A stretch of 64,000 bases of DNA from Nocardioides sp. 1609 (GTDB taxonomy: Bacteria; Actinomycetota; Actinomycetes; Propionibacteriales; Nocardioidaceae). This document shows, piece by piece, positions 16,716-26,560 of this stretch. Where the stretch lies: assembly GCF_004522105.1 (NCBI RefSeq), contig NZ_SPUJ01000006.1:62001-126000 (forward strand). The letters are read 5' to 3'. A program made the translations under genes and the position numbers. Positions within the stretch are counted from its first letter, which is position 1. Each line of letters starts with the position of its first letter. Under the pieces are notes generated by a model. That model saw nothing but the letters and a program-made list of their open reading frames with translations. It searched no databases and had not been told where the DNA came from.

Positions 16716-17744
16716 GTGCACGTCGGCGTCGACAGCTTCGTCTCCCGGGTCACCGACCCGTCCACCGGTCACGTCGTCGGCCCCGCGGAGCGGATGGCCC
16801 ACCTGCTCGAGGAGATCGAGCTCGCCGACCGGTCCGGGCTCTACTCCTTCGGCATCGGCGAGCACCACCGCGAGGAGTACTACGACTCCGCGCCACCGGT
16901 GATCCTCGCCGCGGCCGCCGCCCGGACGACGTCCATCCGGCTCGGTAGCGCGGTGGCGGTGCTGAGCGCCGCCGACCCGGTGCGGGTCTTCCAGCAGTTC
17001 GCGACCCTCGACCTGATCTCGGGAGGCCGGACGGACCTGGTGGTCGGCCGCGGCTCGTTCACCGAGTCGTTCCCGCTCTTCGGCCTCGACCTGGCCGACT
17101 ACGACTCGCTGTTCGCCGAGAAGCTCGACCTGCTCCTCCGGATCCGGGAGTCGCCGCACGTGACCTGGTCGGGACAGCACCGCGCCCCCCTCACCGGTCA
17201 GGGTGTCTACCCGCGACCCGTGCAGGACCGGCTGCCGATCTGGGTCGGGGTCGGCGGGACGCCCGAGTCGTTCGTGCGCGCCGGGTTGCTCGGGCTGCCG
17301 CTGATGGTCGCGATCATCGGTGGCGAGCCGCGCCGCTTCGCCCCGCTCGTCGACCTCTACCACCGCGCGGGCGCGCAGGCCGGTCACGCGCCCGAGACCC
17401 TGCAGGTCGGTCTCCACGTCTTCGGCTACGTCGGCGAGAGCCGCCGCCACGCCGCCGACACGATCTACCCGGGCTGGCACGAGATGTTCACCTCGGCCTC
17501 GCGCGAGCGTGGCTTCGCGCCGCCCAACCGCGCGCAGTTCGACGCCACGAGCGGACCGGACGGCGCGTTCTTCCTCGGCGACCCCGACGAGATCGTCACC
17601 AAGCTCGGCCGCGTCGCGGACCAGCTCGGCGGCGTCGACCGGGTCTCGCTGCAGATGACCAACCCGCGCCTGGCCCACGACGACCTGCTGCGCGGCATCG
17701 AGCTGCTCGGCACCGAGGTCGCGCCGCGGGTCGCCGACCTCTGA
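16716..17744 (+). CDS. LLM-class flavin-dependent oxidoreductase
   Basis: 342 residues, luciferase-like barrel with FGIGEHHREEYYDSAPPV near residue 48, RLGSAVAVLSAADPVRVFQQ and RTDLVVGRGSFTES. The family uses FMN or F420. GGAGG lies six bases before the GTG at 16716, which fixes the start. It is only distantly similar to the divergent neighbour. A long-chain aldehyde or other small substrate is possible; nothing in the context identifies it. Confidence 0.9.
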   Translation: MHVGVDSFVSRVTDPSTGHVVGPAERMAHLLEEIELADRSGLYSFGIGEHHREEYYDSAPPVILAAAAARTTSIRLGSAVAVLSAADPVRVFQQFATLDLISGGRTDLVVGRGSFTESFPLFGLDLADYDSLFAEKLDLLLRIRESPHVTWSGQHRAPLTGQGVYPRPVQDRLPIWVGVGGTPESFVRAGLLGLPLMVAIIGGEPRRFAPLVDLYHRAGAQAGHAPETLQVGLHVFGYVGESRRHAADTIYPGWHEMFTSASRERGFAPPNRAQFDATSGPDGAFFLGDPDEIVTKLGRVADQLGGVDRVSLQMTNPRLAHDDLLRGIELLGTEVAPRVADL

Positions 17745-17835
17745 CGACCCGACCGAGCCTCCTCGGGTGGCCGGCGCGGGTCTCTCCCGCCCGCGGCCGC
17801 TGGCGTGTCGCGCGACGCTGGACGACCTCGGTGGG

Positions 17836-18708
17836 TCAGCCGGGCAGGCCGCGGCCGGCGGCCTGGAGGAGGACGTCGCGCATGGTGGCGTCGAGGCCGT
17901 CGGGCTGCAGCGGACCTCCGAGCTCGCGGTAGGAGACGACGACCATGCGGCCCTGGTCGGCGACGACGCCCATCCGGTCGAACCAGACGGCGTCGCAGTC
18001 GTCGGTGCAGGCCTCGGGGGCGGAGTAGACCCAGGTGGCGTAGGTGCCGGCCCCGGTCTCGACGAGGTCGCCCTGGCGCGATGCGCCGTCGAGGGCGGGG
18101 TCGCCCGGGTCCGTGCAGTCACGGATCCAGCCGGTGACGGCCGCCTCGGCGGTCTCGCCGTCGGCGGTGGTGGGGTACTGCAGGACCGAGACCCGCACCT
18201 CGGCGGCGACGTCCTCGCCCTCGGGGAGCCCGTCGGCCGCGGCGATGCGCGCGGTGAAGGACCGGGCGACCACCTGGTCCGCCTCCACCTCGCCGTCGGG
18301 CTGGCACCCGACCAACCGGCTGTCGGTGGGCTCGACCTCCTCCCACGGCGTGAGCCGGTCCCGGGTCGGCAGGTCGCCCGCCGCCGGGAGCAGGGTGGCA
18401 GGCAGCGGGGAGGACGACGGGTCGTCGTCCGGCGTGGTCGGGTCGGGGCTCGGCGGGTCGGTGGGTGCCGCGCTCGAGGTGGACGGCGGGGGCGCGGGCT
18501 GGGGGTCGCCGCCGGCGTCGCCGTGGGTGAGCACGAACACCGGGGTGGCGACGAGGCCGACGGCGAGCGCGCCGCCGGCTGTCGTGAGGGCGGTGCGTCG
18601 GCGGCGCAGGCGGTCGCCGCGGCGTCGGACGTCGGTGGGGCTGGCGGGGTTCATGGCGGGGGTCCCGGTGGCGAGGTCGCGGAGGCGGTCCGCGAGGGGG
18701 TCAGACAT
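17836..18708 (-). CDS. Membrane-anchored protein coupled to the sigma factor; possible anti-sigma factor
   Basis: 290 residues: a basic cytoplasmic N-terminus of about 38 residues, one helix (TTAGGALAVGLVATPVFVLT), a Pro/Ser/Thr linker and a large extracytoplasmic domain with four cysteines (LVGCQPDG, RDCTDPG, EACTDDCDAV). The start overlaps the end of the sigma gene by eight bases, so they are co-translated. That position is usual for an anti-sigma factor, but the zinc anti-sigma motif (HxxxCxxC) is absent and the cytoplasmic part is short. The role is inferred from position alone. Confidence 0.75.
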   Translation of the reverse strand: MSDPLADRLRDLATGTPAMNPASPTDVRRRGDRLRRRRTALTTAGGALAVGLVATPVFVLTHGDAGGDPQPAPPPSTSSAAPTDPPSPDPTTPDDDPSSSPLPATLLPAAGDLPTRDRLTPWEEVEPTDSRLVGCQPDGEVEADQVVARSFTARIAAADGLPEGEDVAAEVRVSVLQYPTTADGETAEAAVTGWIRDCTDPGDPALDGASRQGDLVETGAGTYATWVYSAPEACTDDCDAVWFDRMGVVADQGRMVVVSYRELGGPLQPDGLDATMRDVLLQAAGRGLPG

Positions 18709-19201
18709 GGCGCACACCTCCCGGGGTGTCGTCGGCGAGAAGGTGGGCGAGGGCGGTGCGCCCGCGGCTGAGGCGGGCCTTGACCGTGCCCTCGGGAGCG
18801 CCGACCTCGGCGGCCACGGCGGCCACGGAGAGGTCGGCGAGGTGGTGCAGCACGATGACGCGGCGCTGCGGTTCGGGCAGCTGGGCGAGCGCGGCCACCA
18901 GGGCGACGTGGCGCTCGTCGGGGGCCGGCGCGGTGGTGGGGGTGGCGAGCGCCCGGTCGGCCGGACGACGTGCCCGGCTGCGGCGCCGCCAACGGCTGAT
19001 CGCGACACGGTGGGCGGTGGTCCGCACCCAGGCCTCCGGGTGCTCGGCCCGGTCGAGCTTGCGGCGGTGCGACCAGGCGCGGGCGAAGGCCTCCTGCACG
19101 CACTCCTGGGCCTCGTCGAGGTCGCCGATCATCGCGTAGACCTGGCTCGTCACCCGGCGGAACGACGCGGTGAAGAACTCGTCGAACTCAGACTCGTCCA
19201 C
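18701..19201 (-). CDS. ECF RNA polymerase sigma factor
   Basis: 166 residues with region 2 (DEFFTASFRRVTSQVYAMIG then DEAQECVQEAFARAW) and region 4 (LPEPQRRVIVLHHLADLSVA then GAPEGTVKARLSRGR). There is no extended C-terminus. It redirects RNA polymerase to a small set of promoters, probably in response to an envelope signal given its membrane partner. The GTG at 19201 has GGAGG nine bases upstream and fits the family start; a GTG at 19222 would sit on the ribosome site itself. Confidence 0.92.
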   Translation of the reverse strand: MDESEFDEFFTASFRRVTSQVYAMIGDLDEAQECVQEAFARAWSHRRKLDRAEHPEAWVRTTAHRVAISRWRRRSRARRPADRALATPTTAPAPDERHVALVAALAQLPEPQRRVIVLHHLADLSVAAVAAEVGAPEGTVKARLSRGRTALAHLLADDTPGGVRHV

Positions 19202-19372
19202 CTCGCCCCACCTCCTCCCCACCGCGCCCGAGCTGCCCTGTCACCGGTTGATACGCCCGGACCGCGGGCCCGGTTGCATCGAGGAGGCACGGGCACGACC
19301 GGCCCGGACCGCGACGTCACCCTGACGACGGTCGACACCCGGCCGTGTCGACCCGGCCGGCCGCAGGACCTG

Positions 19373-19678
19373 TCACGCGGATCCACCCGCGGGACCCAGG
19401 ACGTCGTCCAGGACGTTGCGCCAGTCGCCGTGGCCGAGGTCCGCCGCGACGAGGAGGTCCCGCCAGTCCTCCCGGGCCAGGCGGAGCATCCCGTCGAACC
19501 TCGCGCGCTCACCGCCGGACCGGATCACCAGCGCCGCCTGGATCCGCTCGCGGTCCTGGCCCCCGAGCACGGAGTCGGACAGGTCGCCGAGCTCGCGGAG
19601 CACGTGCTCGGCGTCGGCCGCGACGAGCTCACGGGTGATCCAGCGAGCGAGGCGGGGGCTGATGTCCACGGGTCGCAT
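19373..19678 (-). CDS. Conserved-looking hypothetical protein, 101 residues
   Basis: A soluble, mostly helical protein (ITRELVAADAEHVLRELGDL, then LAREDWRDLLVAADLGHGDW). The existence of a decayed paralogue at 15430-15541 with preserved residues shows this was a real protein family. No domain recognised. It begins MRPVDISPRLARW and ends GPAGGSA. Confidence 0.65.
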   Translation of the reverse strand: MRPVDISPRLARWITRELVAADAEHVLRELGDLSDSVLGGQDRERIQAALVIRSGGERARFDGMLRLAREDWRDLLVAADLGHGDWRNVLDDVLGPAGGSA

Positions 19679-19779
19679 CGTCGCCGATCCACTGGGTCAC
19701 CTCCCCATCCTCGGAGCGCAGGGAGGTCGCGTGCGGGCTCGGCCCGCGCCTCGGCGAGCTGCGCCGGCAGCAGCGGTGA

Positions 19780-19785
19780 TAGGGA
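19780..19785 (+). promoter_or_regulatory. -10 box TAGGGA of a leaderless promoter
   Basis: TAGGGA then six bases to the ATG at 19792, the same geometry as other leaderless starts in the window. Confidence 0.4.
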
Positions 19786-19791
19786 TCGACC

Positions 19792-19878
19792 ATGGAACCC
19801 GAGCGTCTCGACCGACCCGACGACACCGTCGCGGGGGCGTGGACGGTCCGGACCCGGGCGCGGCCGGTCCCCCGATGA
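19792..19878 (+). CDS. 28-residue leaderless ORF coupled to the next gene
   Basis: MEPERLDRPDDTVAGA continues to RPVPR and stops at a TGA that overlaps the ATG of the next gene (ATGA). With a -10 box six bases before its ATG it may be the first cistron of the transcript and feed ribosomes to the downstream gene. It may be only a translational leader. Confidence 0.35.
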   Translation: MEPERLDRPDDTVAGAWTVRTRARPVPR

Positions 19879-20684
19879 GACGACGCGTCGTGCCCGTCCG
19901 CGGTCGGCGAGCCGGCCGACCCGCGCGGATGCCGCTGGTGGCGCTGGTGGTGCTCCTCCTCTGCGCGCTCGCCGGACTGGGGGCGACGGCGTTCGGCGTG
20001 AGCGAGGCCCGGGCCCGCACGGCGACGACGACCGGACAGGTCCTCGACTCGGGCGAGACCATCCGCGACCGGCACGGGGCCCGGTTGTGCAAGGACGCTA
20101 CCGTCGTCTTCCCGCTCGAGGAGCCCCGCTACCGCTACACCGGGCTGGTGCGCGACCGTTGCCCCCAGGACGGCGGACCGGAGACGACGACGCTGTACTA
20201 CGACCCGGACGCACCGGCCAACGCCGAGACGGCGAAGGAAGGGGTGGCGCTGACCGGCTTCATGCTGCTCGCCGCAGCGGGCGCACTGCTCTGCGGCCTC
20301 GCGCTCGCTCGCCGCGCCTGGCGCGCCGTCGGCCGGCGCCGGCACGACCGCCGAGCCCAGGACGACGAGGTCGCGACGCACACGGCTGCGGTGCGGATCG
20401 CCGACCTGCACGTCCCGTCCGCGGCCGAGCAGGCGGCGCAGGCGGACTGGCTCGTCGCGTCCGAACGGTCACCGGAGGACGCCGGACGCCCGCCGCACGC
20501 CGTCGTCCACGGTACCGACGGATCTCGCGTCCTCCGCGGGTTCGAGCACGCAGCCGGGCCGGGCGGCACCCTGTGCGGCATCGACGAGGACGCGATCGTG
20601 CGGGTCCGGCACCGCTTCCACCCCGACGGCCGGCACGCCTGCCCGCGCTGCGTCGAGGCGGGTCCGTCGCGCCCGGAGGACTGA
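19875..20684 (+). CDS. Membrane protein with DUF3592-like loop and Cys-rich tail
   Basis: 269 residues. Two helices (MPLVALVVLLLCALAGLGAT and GFMLLAAAGALLCGLALA) flank an external loop of about 100 residues with TTTGQVLDSGE and TTLYYDPDAP, the pattern of DUF3592 proteins. After the second helix a cytoplasmic region of about 120 residues ends with GTLCGID and HACPRC, which could bind zinc. The ATG at 19875 overlaps a 28-residue ORF; an alternative start further upstream in the same frame lacks support. Function unknown. Confidence 0.7.
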   Translation: MRRRVVPVRGRRAGRPARMPLVALVVLLLCALAGLGATAFGVSEARARTATTTGQVLDSGETIRDRHGARLCKDATVVFPLEEPRYRYTGLVRDRCPQDGGPETTTLYYDPDAPANAETAKEGVALTGFMLLAAAGALLCGLALARRAWRAVGRRRHDRRAQDDEVATHTAAVRIADLHVPSAAEQAAQADWLVASERSPEDAGRPPHAVVHGTDGSRVLRGFEHAAGPGGTLCGIDEDAIVRVRHRFHPDGRHACPRCVEAGPSRPED

Positions 20685-20845
20685 GCGAGCACCGTCCTCC
20701 GCGCGCCCGGGACGGTCCGCGAGCAGTTCCTTCATCGAGCGTTTACCTCTGAACAGCGGCAGTGACGCTGGCCGGTGGCGCAGCACTGCGTGAATCCACC
20801 AGTGCCGCGACCGCGGCGTCGTGAACCACGCCCACGAGGTGACGA

Positions 20846-23800
20846 ATGACCCTGCCCCGCCCTCGATCGGAACGCTCCGTGCTCCGGTCCTCGATCTCCG
20901 CGCTCGCCGTCTCGGCGCTCGCGGTGGGAGTCCTCGGCATCGCGCCGGCGGCTCCGGCCACCGCCGCCGCTGCCCCGACGGGCGCCGCCGCCGCCGCCGA
21001 CGACCCGATCTCGACCGCCGACTCCCTCTCGCTCGTCGACGAGACCGAGGCCATCGGCCCGGGCATCACGTTGCGCAGCCTGACCTCCGTCACGCCGCAG
21101 GGGTGGTACGACCAGCGGATCCTCTCCGTCGACCTCGCCAACCCGGCGGTGACCAGCGACCTGCTGTCCGGCGAGCACGTGACCGACCGCAACGCGATCT
21201 CGAAGAAGGCCGACGAGGCCGGCGCCGTCGCCGGCGTCAACGGCGACTTCTTCGACATCAGCAACTCCGGCGCCCCGCTCGGTGCCGCGGTGAAGAACAA
21301 CAAGCTGCTCAAGTCGTCGGACTACGGCACCTGGGGCCACGTCGGGGTCGGTCAGGACGGCATCGGCCGCGCGGTCGACATGACGCTGGACGCCAAGGCG
21401 ACCTTCGGCGGCGTCGACCACGCCGTCACCTCGCTCAACGCGGCCAACACCCTCGCCGGCTCGCCGGCGAACGCGATCATCGCCTTCACCCCCACCTGGG
21501 GCAGCTACAACCGGGCGATCGGGGTCAGCGGCGCCACCGACGTCGCGTCGGTGCTCGTGCAGGACGGCAAGGTCGTCTCGGTGGACCCGGCCGCGGCCGG
21601 CTCGGGTGAGATCCCGGAGGGCGCGTTCGTGCTCGTGGGCCGCGAGGCCGGCGCCGCGGCGATCCGCACCCTGGTCGCCGGTGACGCCGTCACCCTCGGC
21701 TACGACCTGCGCGACGACGTCGCCGAGCAGATGAAGTTCGTCATCGGGTCCAACCGCGAGCTGGTGCGCGACGGCGTCGCGCGACCGGACTCCGAGCTGG
21801 ACAACGACGTGCACCCCCGCACCGTCATCGGCTTCAAGGACGGCGGCCGGACGATGCTGCTGGTCACCAACGACGGTCGGCAGTCGCCGATCAACGGGAT
21901 GACGATGCGCGAGCTGGCGGCGTTCATGGTGAGCCAGGGCGCCGAGACCGCGTTCAACCTCGACGGCGGCGGCTCCACCACCATGGTGGCCCGGCCCCTC
22001 GGCGACACGGCGACCACCGTGCGCAACCGTCCCTCCGACGGCGTGGAGCGGCTCGACCCCAACGGCGTCGGCGTCTTCGTCGCACCGGGCACCGGACGGG
22101 CCGAGGAGCTGGTGATCACGCCGGGCACCGACGACGCCGCGGTCTTCCCCGGCCTGCACCGCACGCTGACGGCCAAGGGCATCGACGACCACATGACGCC
22201 GGTGCCGATGGCGCGCGGCGACGTCCGGTGGAGCACGTCGACCGGCACGGTCGACGGCGGCCTGCTCGCGGCCCCCGCGGGCGCCACCGGCACGATCACG
22301 GTCAAGGGCAACGCCGACGGCAGCCAGGGCACCACCCGGGTCCGGGTGCTGCGACCGCTCCGCACGCTGGAGCTGTCGACCAACCGGATCGCGATCACCG
22401 ACCCGGTCGCGGCCAACGCCGTCCAGCTGCGGGTGACCGGGCGTGACGGGCAGGGCTTCGCCGCCCCCGTCGAGGCGGCCGACCTCGACCTCGACTACGA
22501 CCGCCGCATCGTCAAGGTCACGCCCTCGGGCACCGGCCTGAAGATCACCCCCCTCACCGACGGCGGCACCGTGCTGGTGCTCAGTGCCGGCGGCCAGAGC
22601 GTCAGGCTGCCGATCACCGTCGGGGTGCAGACCGTGCGCCCCTACGCCTTCGACGACGAGAACGCCGGCACCGGCCGCTGGGCGAGCAACAGCTCGGCCG
22701 GCGCCACGATCGCCATCACCAAGGACCCCGAGGGCGTGCGCCTGCAGTTCAGCGCCACCCGCAACAAGGGCATCACCGCCGCCGGCGTGCCGTCGCGGTG
22801 GGTCGAGATCCCCGGCCAGCCGCTGCGGGTCCGGGTCAAGATGAAGTCCAGCGTCATGGTGCCCGCCGGCCTCACCTACGCCGGCTTCTGGGACGCCGCC
22901 GGCAAGTCGGCCGGCCTGTACGGCACCGGCCTGGTGGCCTCCGACCAGTGGCAGTACGTCACCTTCACGATCCCGTCGACGGTGACCTACCCGATCCGGT
23001 TCAACTCCTTCCAGGGCATCAACACCGCGGTCGACCAGCAGCAGGCCGGCTCGTTCGTCTTCGGTGGCATCGAGGCCGACGTGCCCTCGGAGATCGAGCT
23101 GCCCGCGCAGGAGCCGCTGCGCTCCGACCCGCTGTTCTCGGCGGACGGCCACCTCGACGACGAGCAGGACTGGAACTTCGCCACCCTCTCCGACGTGCAG
23201 TTCACCGCCGCCCAGCCCGAGCTCACGAAGGTGGCCGTCGCCGCCCTGGCGCGGATCCGCGCCCAGGAGCCCGACCTGATCGTGCTCAACGGCGACATCA
23301 TCGACCGCGGCCTGGCCGAGGACGTCGAGCTCGCTCGCGAGACCCTCGAGGCGGGCGGCTGCGACCTGATCGGCCTGGGCGAGGAGCCCGACGCCGAGAG
23401 CACGCCCGACCCGGCGTCCGACACCGTCCCCTGCTACTACGTGCCGGGCAACCACGAGTCCTACGGCGTCGGCAACGTGCAGTCCACGCTGGACGCCTGG
23501 GAGGCCGAGTTCGGCCAGCCCTACCGCACCTTCGACCACAAGGGCACCCGGTTCGTGCTGCTCAACAGCGCCCTCGGGTCGCTGCGCGGCTCCGACTGGG
23601 ACCAGCTGCCCATGCTGGAGGACGCGCTGACCACGGCGGTCGACGACCCGAGCATCAGCAACGTCATGGCCTTCGCCCACCACCCGGTCGAGGACCCGGC
23701 CGAGACCGACTCGAGCCAGCTGACCGACCGCATGGAGGTCCGTCTCGTCGAGAAGCTCCTCTCGGACTTCAGCGACGAGAGCGACAAGGGCGTCACGATG

Positions 23801-25186
23801 GTGGGCTCGCACGCCCAGATCACCCACGTGGAGCGGGTGGAGGGCGTCTCGTACGTCGTCCTGCCCAGCTCGGGCAAGGCGCCGTACGGCACTCCCGACC
23901 GGGGCGGCTTCACCGGCTGGCTCGACTGGAACGTCGACCGCGACGCCTCGGCCGGCGAGCAGTGGCTCACCGCCGACGTCCGGGCCTTCGCCCAGGAGGT
24001 CGTCGTCGACGGTCCCGAGACGCTCGAGGTCAGCCGGACCGCGACCGTCGGCGGGCACGTCGTGCAGCCGTCCGGCGTCGTGCCGGGCAACCGGGTCGTG
24101 CCGCTGGCCTACCCGATGTCGGTCGACTGGTCCGGTGACGCGCTGCTGGCGATCGGCTCCGGGGACGCCGCCGTCGCGGCCGCCCGGGCCGAGAAGAAGG
24201 TCGCGATCCTCGACCCCGAGACCCGTCAGCTGACGGGCCTGCGCACGGGCGAGGTGACGTTGACCGTCACGAACGACTCGATGCGGGAGTACACCGACGA
24301 GGCCTCGGCCGCGCCGGTCACGGGCACGCGGACGGTGAAGGTCGTGGCCTACCAGGGCCCCGGCTCGCGCATCGACGCTCCCGCGCCGGTGTTCGCGACC
24401 CAGCCGGTGGGCACCACCGGTGAGGGACGACCGGTGACGGTGACCAACACCGGCGACCGGCCCCTGCGGATCACCGACGTCGCCATCGCGCCGAGCGGGT
24501 CCAGCCCCGCGGGCGAGTTCGTCCTCGCGGGCGAGCAGTGCGTCGGCGTCGCCATCGCGCCCGGCGCCTCGTGCGAGGTGCTCGTGCGGTTCTCGCCGTC
24601 CAAGGCCGAGGTCACCTCGACCGCGGAGCTGGTGCTCACCGCCAACACGCCCGAGGGCCGGTTCGAGACGCCGCTGTCGGGCCTCAGCACCGCTCCGCTG
24701 CAGGGCGAGCCCGGTGAGCCGGGTGAGGACGGCCCGACCGGTCCGACCGGCCCCCAGGGTCCGCAGGGCCCCGGTGGCGAGTCCGGTACCCCGGGCGCGA
24801 CCGGTCCGCAGGGACCCCAGGGACCCGCCGGCCCCCAGGGACCCCAGGGTCCCCAGGGACCTCGTGGCGCGGTCGTGTTCACGGCGATGAAGAAGGTCGT
24901 CCGGGTCGAGCGCGGCGACCGGGCGACCCTGCCCTTCCGGCTGGGCAACCAGACCGCGGGCGCCCTGCGACCGACGGTCCGGATCGCCCCGTCCCAGGCG
25001 CTGCGCGCGTCCGGCAAGCGGGTCGTGAAGGTCTCCGCCCTGCGGGCGGGCACCGCCCGCAGGCTGGCCTTCGTGCTCCGCGTCGGCGCTGCGGCCGAGC
25101 TCGGCACGCACCAGGTCCGGATCACGTTGCGGGTGGGTGACCGCTCGGTCACCCGGATCGTGAAGGTGCGCGTGCTCCGCGGCTGA
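20846..25186 (+). CDS. Secreted mosaic protein: phosphodiester glycosidase-like, metallophosphatase-like and collagen-like domains
   Basis: 1446 residues. A signal peptide covers about 1-45. Residues about 70-415 are a phosphodiester glycosidase (NAGPA/DUF2233) domain with GVNGDFFD and NLDGGGST (Asp373). Beta-rich domains follow. Residues about 770-1055 are calcineurin-like phosphoesterase with LNGDIIDRG and GNHE (His870), but the usual DxH is DVQ (Asp783) and the final GHxH is GSHAQ (His989). A choice-of-anchor-like Ig domain (about 1180-1280) leads to a Gly-X-Y tract (1287-1341) and a final beta domain. It is probably exported and surface-exposed or released. GAGG near the ATG supports the start. 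Glycan or teichoic-acid processing is an inference only. Confidence 0.88.
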   Translation: MTLPRPRSERSVLRSSISALAVSALAVGVLGIAPAAPATAAAAPTGAAAAADDPISTADSLSLVDETEAIGPGITLRSLTSVTPQGWYDQRILSVDLANPAVTSDLLSGEHVTDRNAISKKADEAGAVAGVNGDFFDISNSGAPLGAAVKNNKLLKSSDYGTWGHVGVGQDGIGRAVDMTLDAKATFGGVDHAVTSLNAANTLAGSPANAIIAFTPTWGSYNRAIGVSGATDVASVLVQDGKVVSVDPAAAGSGEIPEGAFVLVGREAGAAAIRTLVAGDAVTLGYDLRDDVAEQMKFVIGSNRELVRDGVARPDSELDNDVHPRTVIGFKDGGRTMLLVTNDGRQSPINGMTMRELAAFMVSQGAETAFNLDGGGSTTMVARPLGDTATTVRNRPSDGVERLDPNGVGVFVAPGTGRAEELVITPGTDDAAVFPGLHRTLTAKGIDDHMTPVPMARGDVRWSTSTGTVDGGLLAAPAGATGTITVKGNADGSQGTTRVRVLRPLRTLELSTNRIAITDPVAANAVQLRVTGRDGQGFAAPVEAADLDLDYDRRIVKVTPSGTGLKITPLTDGGTVLVLSAGGQSVRLPITVGVQTVRPYAFDDENAGTGRWASNSSAGATIAITKDPEGVRLQFSATRNKGITAAGVPSRWVEIPGQPLRVRVKMKSSVMVPAGLTYAGFWDAAGKSAGLYGTGLVASDQWQYVTFTIPSTVTYPIRFNSFQGINTAVDQQQAGSFVFGGIEADVPSEIELPAQEPLRSDPLFSADGHLDDEQDWNFATLSDVQFTAAQPELTKVAVAALARIRAQEPDLIVLNGDIIDRGLAEDVELARETLEAGGCDLIGLGEEPDAESTPDPASDTVPCYYVPGNHESYGVGNVQSTLDAWEAEFGQPYRTFDHKGTRFVLLNSALGSLRGSDWDQLPMLEDALTTAVDDPSISNVMAFAHHPVEDPAETDSSQLTDRMEVRLVEKLLSDFSDESDKGVTMVGSHAQITHVERVEGVSYVVLPSSGKAPYGTPDRGGFTGWLDWNVDRDASAGEQWLTADVRAFAQEVVVDGPETLEVSRTATVGGHVVQPSGVVPGNRVVPLAYPMSVDWSGDALLAIGSGDAAVAAARAEKKVAILDPETRQLTGLRTGEVTLTVTNDSMREYTDEASAAPVTGTRTVKVVAYQGPGSRIDAPAPVFATQPVGTTGEGRPVTVTNTGDRPLRITDVAIAPSGSSPAGEFVLAGEQCVGVAIAPGASCEVLVRFSPSKAEVTSTAELVLTANTPEGRFETPLSGLSTAPLQGEPGEPGEDGPTGPTGPQGPQGPGGESGTPGATGPQGPQGPAGPQGPQGPQGPRGAVVFTAMKKVVRVERGDRATLPFRLGNQTAGALRPTVRIAPSQALRASGKRVVKVSALRAGTARRLAFVLRVGAAAELGTHQVRITLRVGDRSVTRIVKVRVLRG

Positions 25187-25198
25187 CCCGACCCACCG

Positions 25199-25234
25199 AC
25201 GGCCCCCGACCTGCTACCGCAGGTCGGGGGCCGT
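25199..25234. terminator. Strong bidirectional hairpin
   Basis: A perfect 16-bp stem (ACGGCCCCCGACCTGC and its complement) with loop TACC lies 13 bases after the large gene and faces a convergent gene. It can end transcription from both sides. Confidence 0.8.
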
Positions 25235-25277
25235 TCCCGTCGAGAAGGCCGGGTGGCCACCGGTGGGCCGGCGGTCG

Positions 25278-25661
25278 TCAGTCCCGGGAGACCCGGATCG
25301 TCGGGCTGACACCCGGCCCGCAGGAAGCGGTCCTGGTGGCCCTGGCGTAGAAGCGGCCTGACATGCCGGTGTTGCCGGTGCTCCACCGGCCGACGCCGTC
25401 GACGACCTCGGTGGTGTCCTGCGCGACGCGGACGTCGTCGCTACCGCCCCGGGTGCCGACCTGCTTGTAGAGGTGCACCGTGCGGTTGCGCTCGCAGGCG
25501 CCACGACCGCTGGAGACGGTGCCGAAGAGGTCGGTGCCCTCGGCGGCGATCGTGACCCTGGTGGTCGTGGGAGGGGCCGCAGCGGCCGGGTGGGGGTGGT
25601 GTGCGAGGGCCGCGGCGGCGATGGAGAGTGCGCCGACGGTGGTTCGGACGTTGGTCTTCAT
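25278..25661 (-). CDS. Small secreted protein
   Basis: 127 residues with an N-terminal signal ([20 protein letters not shown] then AAAPP) and a beta-rich mature domain with [17 protein letters not shown], two cysteines (RGACERNR and TASCGPG) and [10 protein letters not shown]. It resembles small extracellular beta-sandwich proteins, but I cannot name a family. AAGGAG precedes the ATG at 25661. Confidence 0.7.
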   Translation of the reverse strand: MKTNVRTTVGALSIAAAALAHHPHPAAAAPPTTTRVTIAAEGTDLFGTVSSGRGACERNRTVHLYKQVGTRGGSDDVRVAQDTTEVVDGVGRWSTGNTGMSGRFYARATRTASCGPGVSPTIRVSRD

Positions 25662-25682
25662 GGTGACTCCTTCTGGTGGTCT

Positions 25683-25876
25683 GATCGGGTTGGCCCGGCA
25701 GCTCGGGTGAGGACCGGGTCGGGTCGTCTGCTCGCTCGACGGCGAGCTCGATGCCGCACGCCTGGAGGGCGTGCCGCTCGATGTGGTCGGCGGCCGGCTC
25801 GACGTCCGTGGACCCGAGGGCGCCGAGGCTGTCGGCCAGGGCCTGCAGGTCTGCGGGGCGGTTCGGGCGCCACGTG
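25683..25876 (-). pseudogene. Coding-like stretch without a start codon
   Basis: In one frame this reads ADLQALADSLGALGSTDVEP and continues AADHIERHALQACGIELAV with strong third-position G/C, then loses the bias near the next gene. No in-frame ATG, GTG or TTG lies between the collagen-like gene's stop and this frame. It may be a decayed gene or a C-terminal fragment. Confidence 0.3.
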
Positions 25877-26395
25877 TCAGGCCGGCAGGCAGACGGCCCA
25901 GGCGAACCCGGTGACGGGGACCGCGCCGCTGTTGTGCAGCCCGGCGCTCCACCCGGTGCCGTTGTCGAGCGGCGCCGACTCGGTGATCCGGGCGGCGGCG
26001 GGAAGCGTGCTGGACACACCGCCGCCGATGACCTTCCCGCCGGCGCAGAACACGGGCCAGGTCTCGGTGCGGTTCGCGCCGACGTCGATGCGGCCGACGC
26101 GGTACTCCGGACCGCCGGTTGCGGGACCCGGGGGGCCCGCGGGTCCGGCAGCTCCGGGGGGACCCTGCGGCCCGGTGGGACCGCTCGGCCCCCGTGGCCC
26201 GCGTGGCCCGCGCGGCAACGGAGCCAGGTCGACCGCTCGGACCGACCCGTCGCGGATGTCCGCACCGGTGAGGGTCTCGTCCTGGACCTGCCGACCCGTG
26301 ATGAGGGCGCCGGCGGTGGCGCCGCCGGCCGTGCCGACCGTCAGGGCGGCGAGGAGGACGAGCGGCAGCACCGTGCGCCCGGGGCGGGGTCTCAT
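25877..26395 (-). CDS. Secreted collagen-like protein
   Basis: 172 residues. A signal or anchor helix (VLPLVLLAALTVGTAGGATA) precedes a short helical part ending near residue 60, a Gly-X-Y tract of about 33 residues ([20 protein letters not shown] then AGPAGPPGPATGGP), and a C-terminal globular domain with FCAGGKVIGGGVSS and WAVCLPA. Collagen-like tracts trimerise in bacteria. The start overlaps the stop of the 55-residue ORF upstream (ATGA). A GTG at 26404 is the alternative start. Confidence 0.8.
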   Translation of the reverse strand: MRPRPGRTVLPLVLLAALTVGTAGGATAGALITGRQVQDETLTGADIRDGSVRAVDLAPLPRGPRGPRGPSGPTGPQGPPGAAGPAGPPGPATGGPEYRVGRIDVGANRTETWPVFCAGGKVIGGGVSSTLPAAARITESAPLDNGTGWSAGLHNSGAVPVTGFAWAVCLPA

Positions 26396-26559
26396 CGCCT
26401 GCACCCCGGCTGGTGGGCGGCGCCCGCGGACGGTCCAGGACAGGTGGGCTGGTCCTCCGCGGTCGCCGCGGCGCGGCGGGCGAGGTGTCGGGCGGCGCGC
26501 CGCCGCAGCTCGGCCCGGTGCTCGCGCGCGAGGTCCTCGAGGAGGTGGTGGGTGGTCAT
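26392..26559 (-). CDS. 55-residue ORF between methyltransferase and collagen-like genes
   Basis: Starts at the ATG one base after the methyltransferase stop and ends in the ATGA that starts the collagen-like gene. It encodes MTTHHLLEDLAREHRAELRR followed by an Arg/Ala-rich helix and a tail with two cysteines (PTCPGP and PGCRR). The first half looks like an amphipathic helix. The tight packing supports a real three-gene operon. I do not recognise a function. Confidence 0.6.
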   Translation of the reverse strand: MTTHHLLEDLAREHRAELRRRAARHLARRAAATAEDQPTCPGPSAGAAHQPGCRR

Positions 26560-26560
26560 C

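Noticed and set aside
20732..25111. A 1459-codon open frame on the minus strand
   Set aside because: It is the antisense shadow of the mosaic gene, full of Arg/Gly/Asp low-complexity translation from GC-rich DNA, with no domain match.
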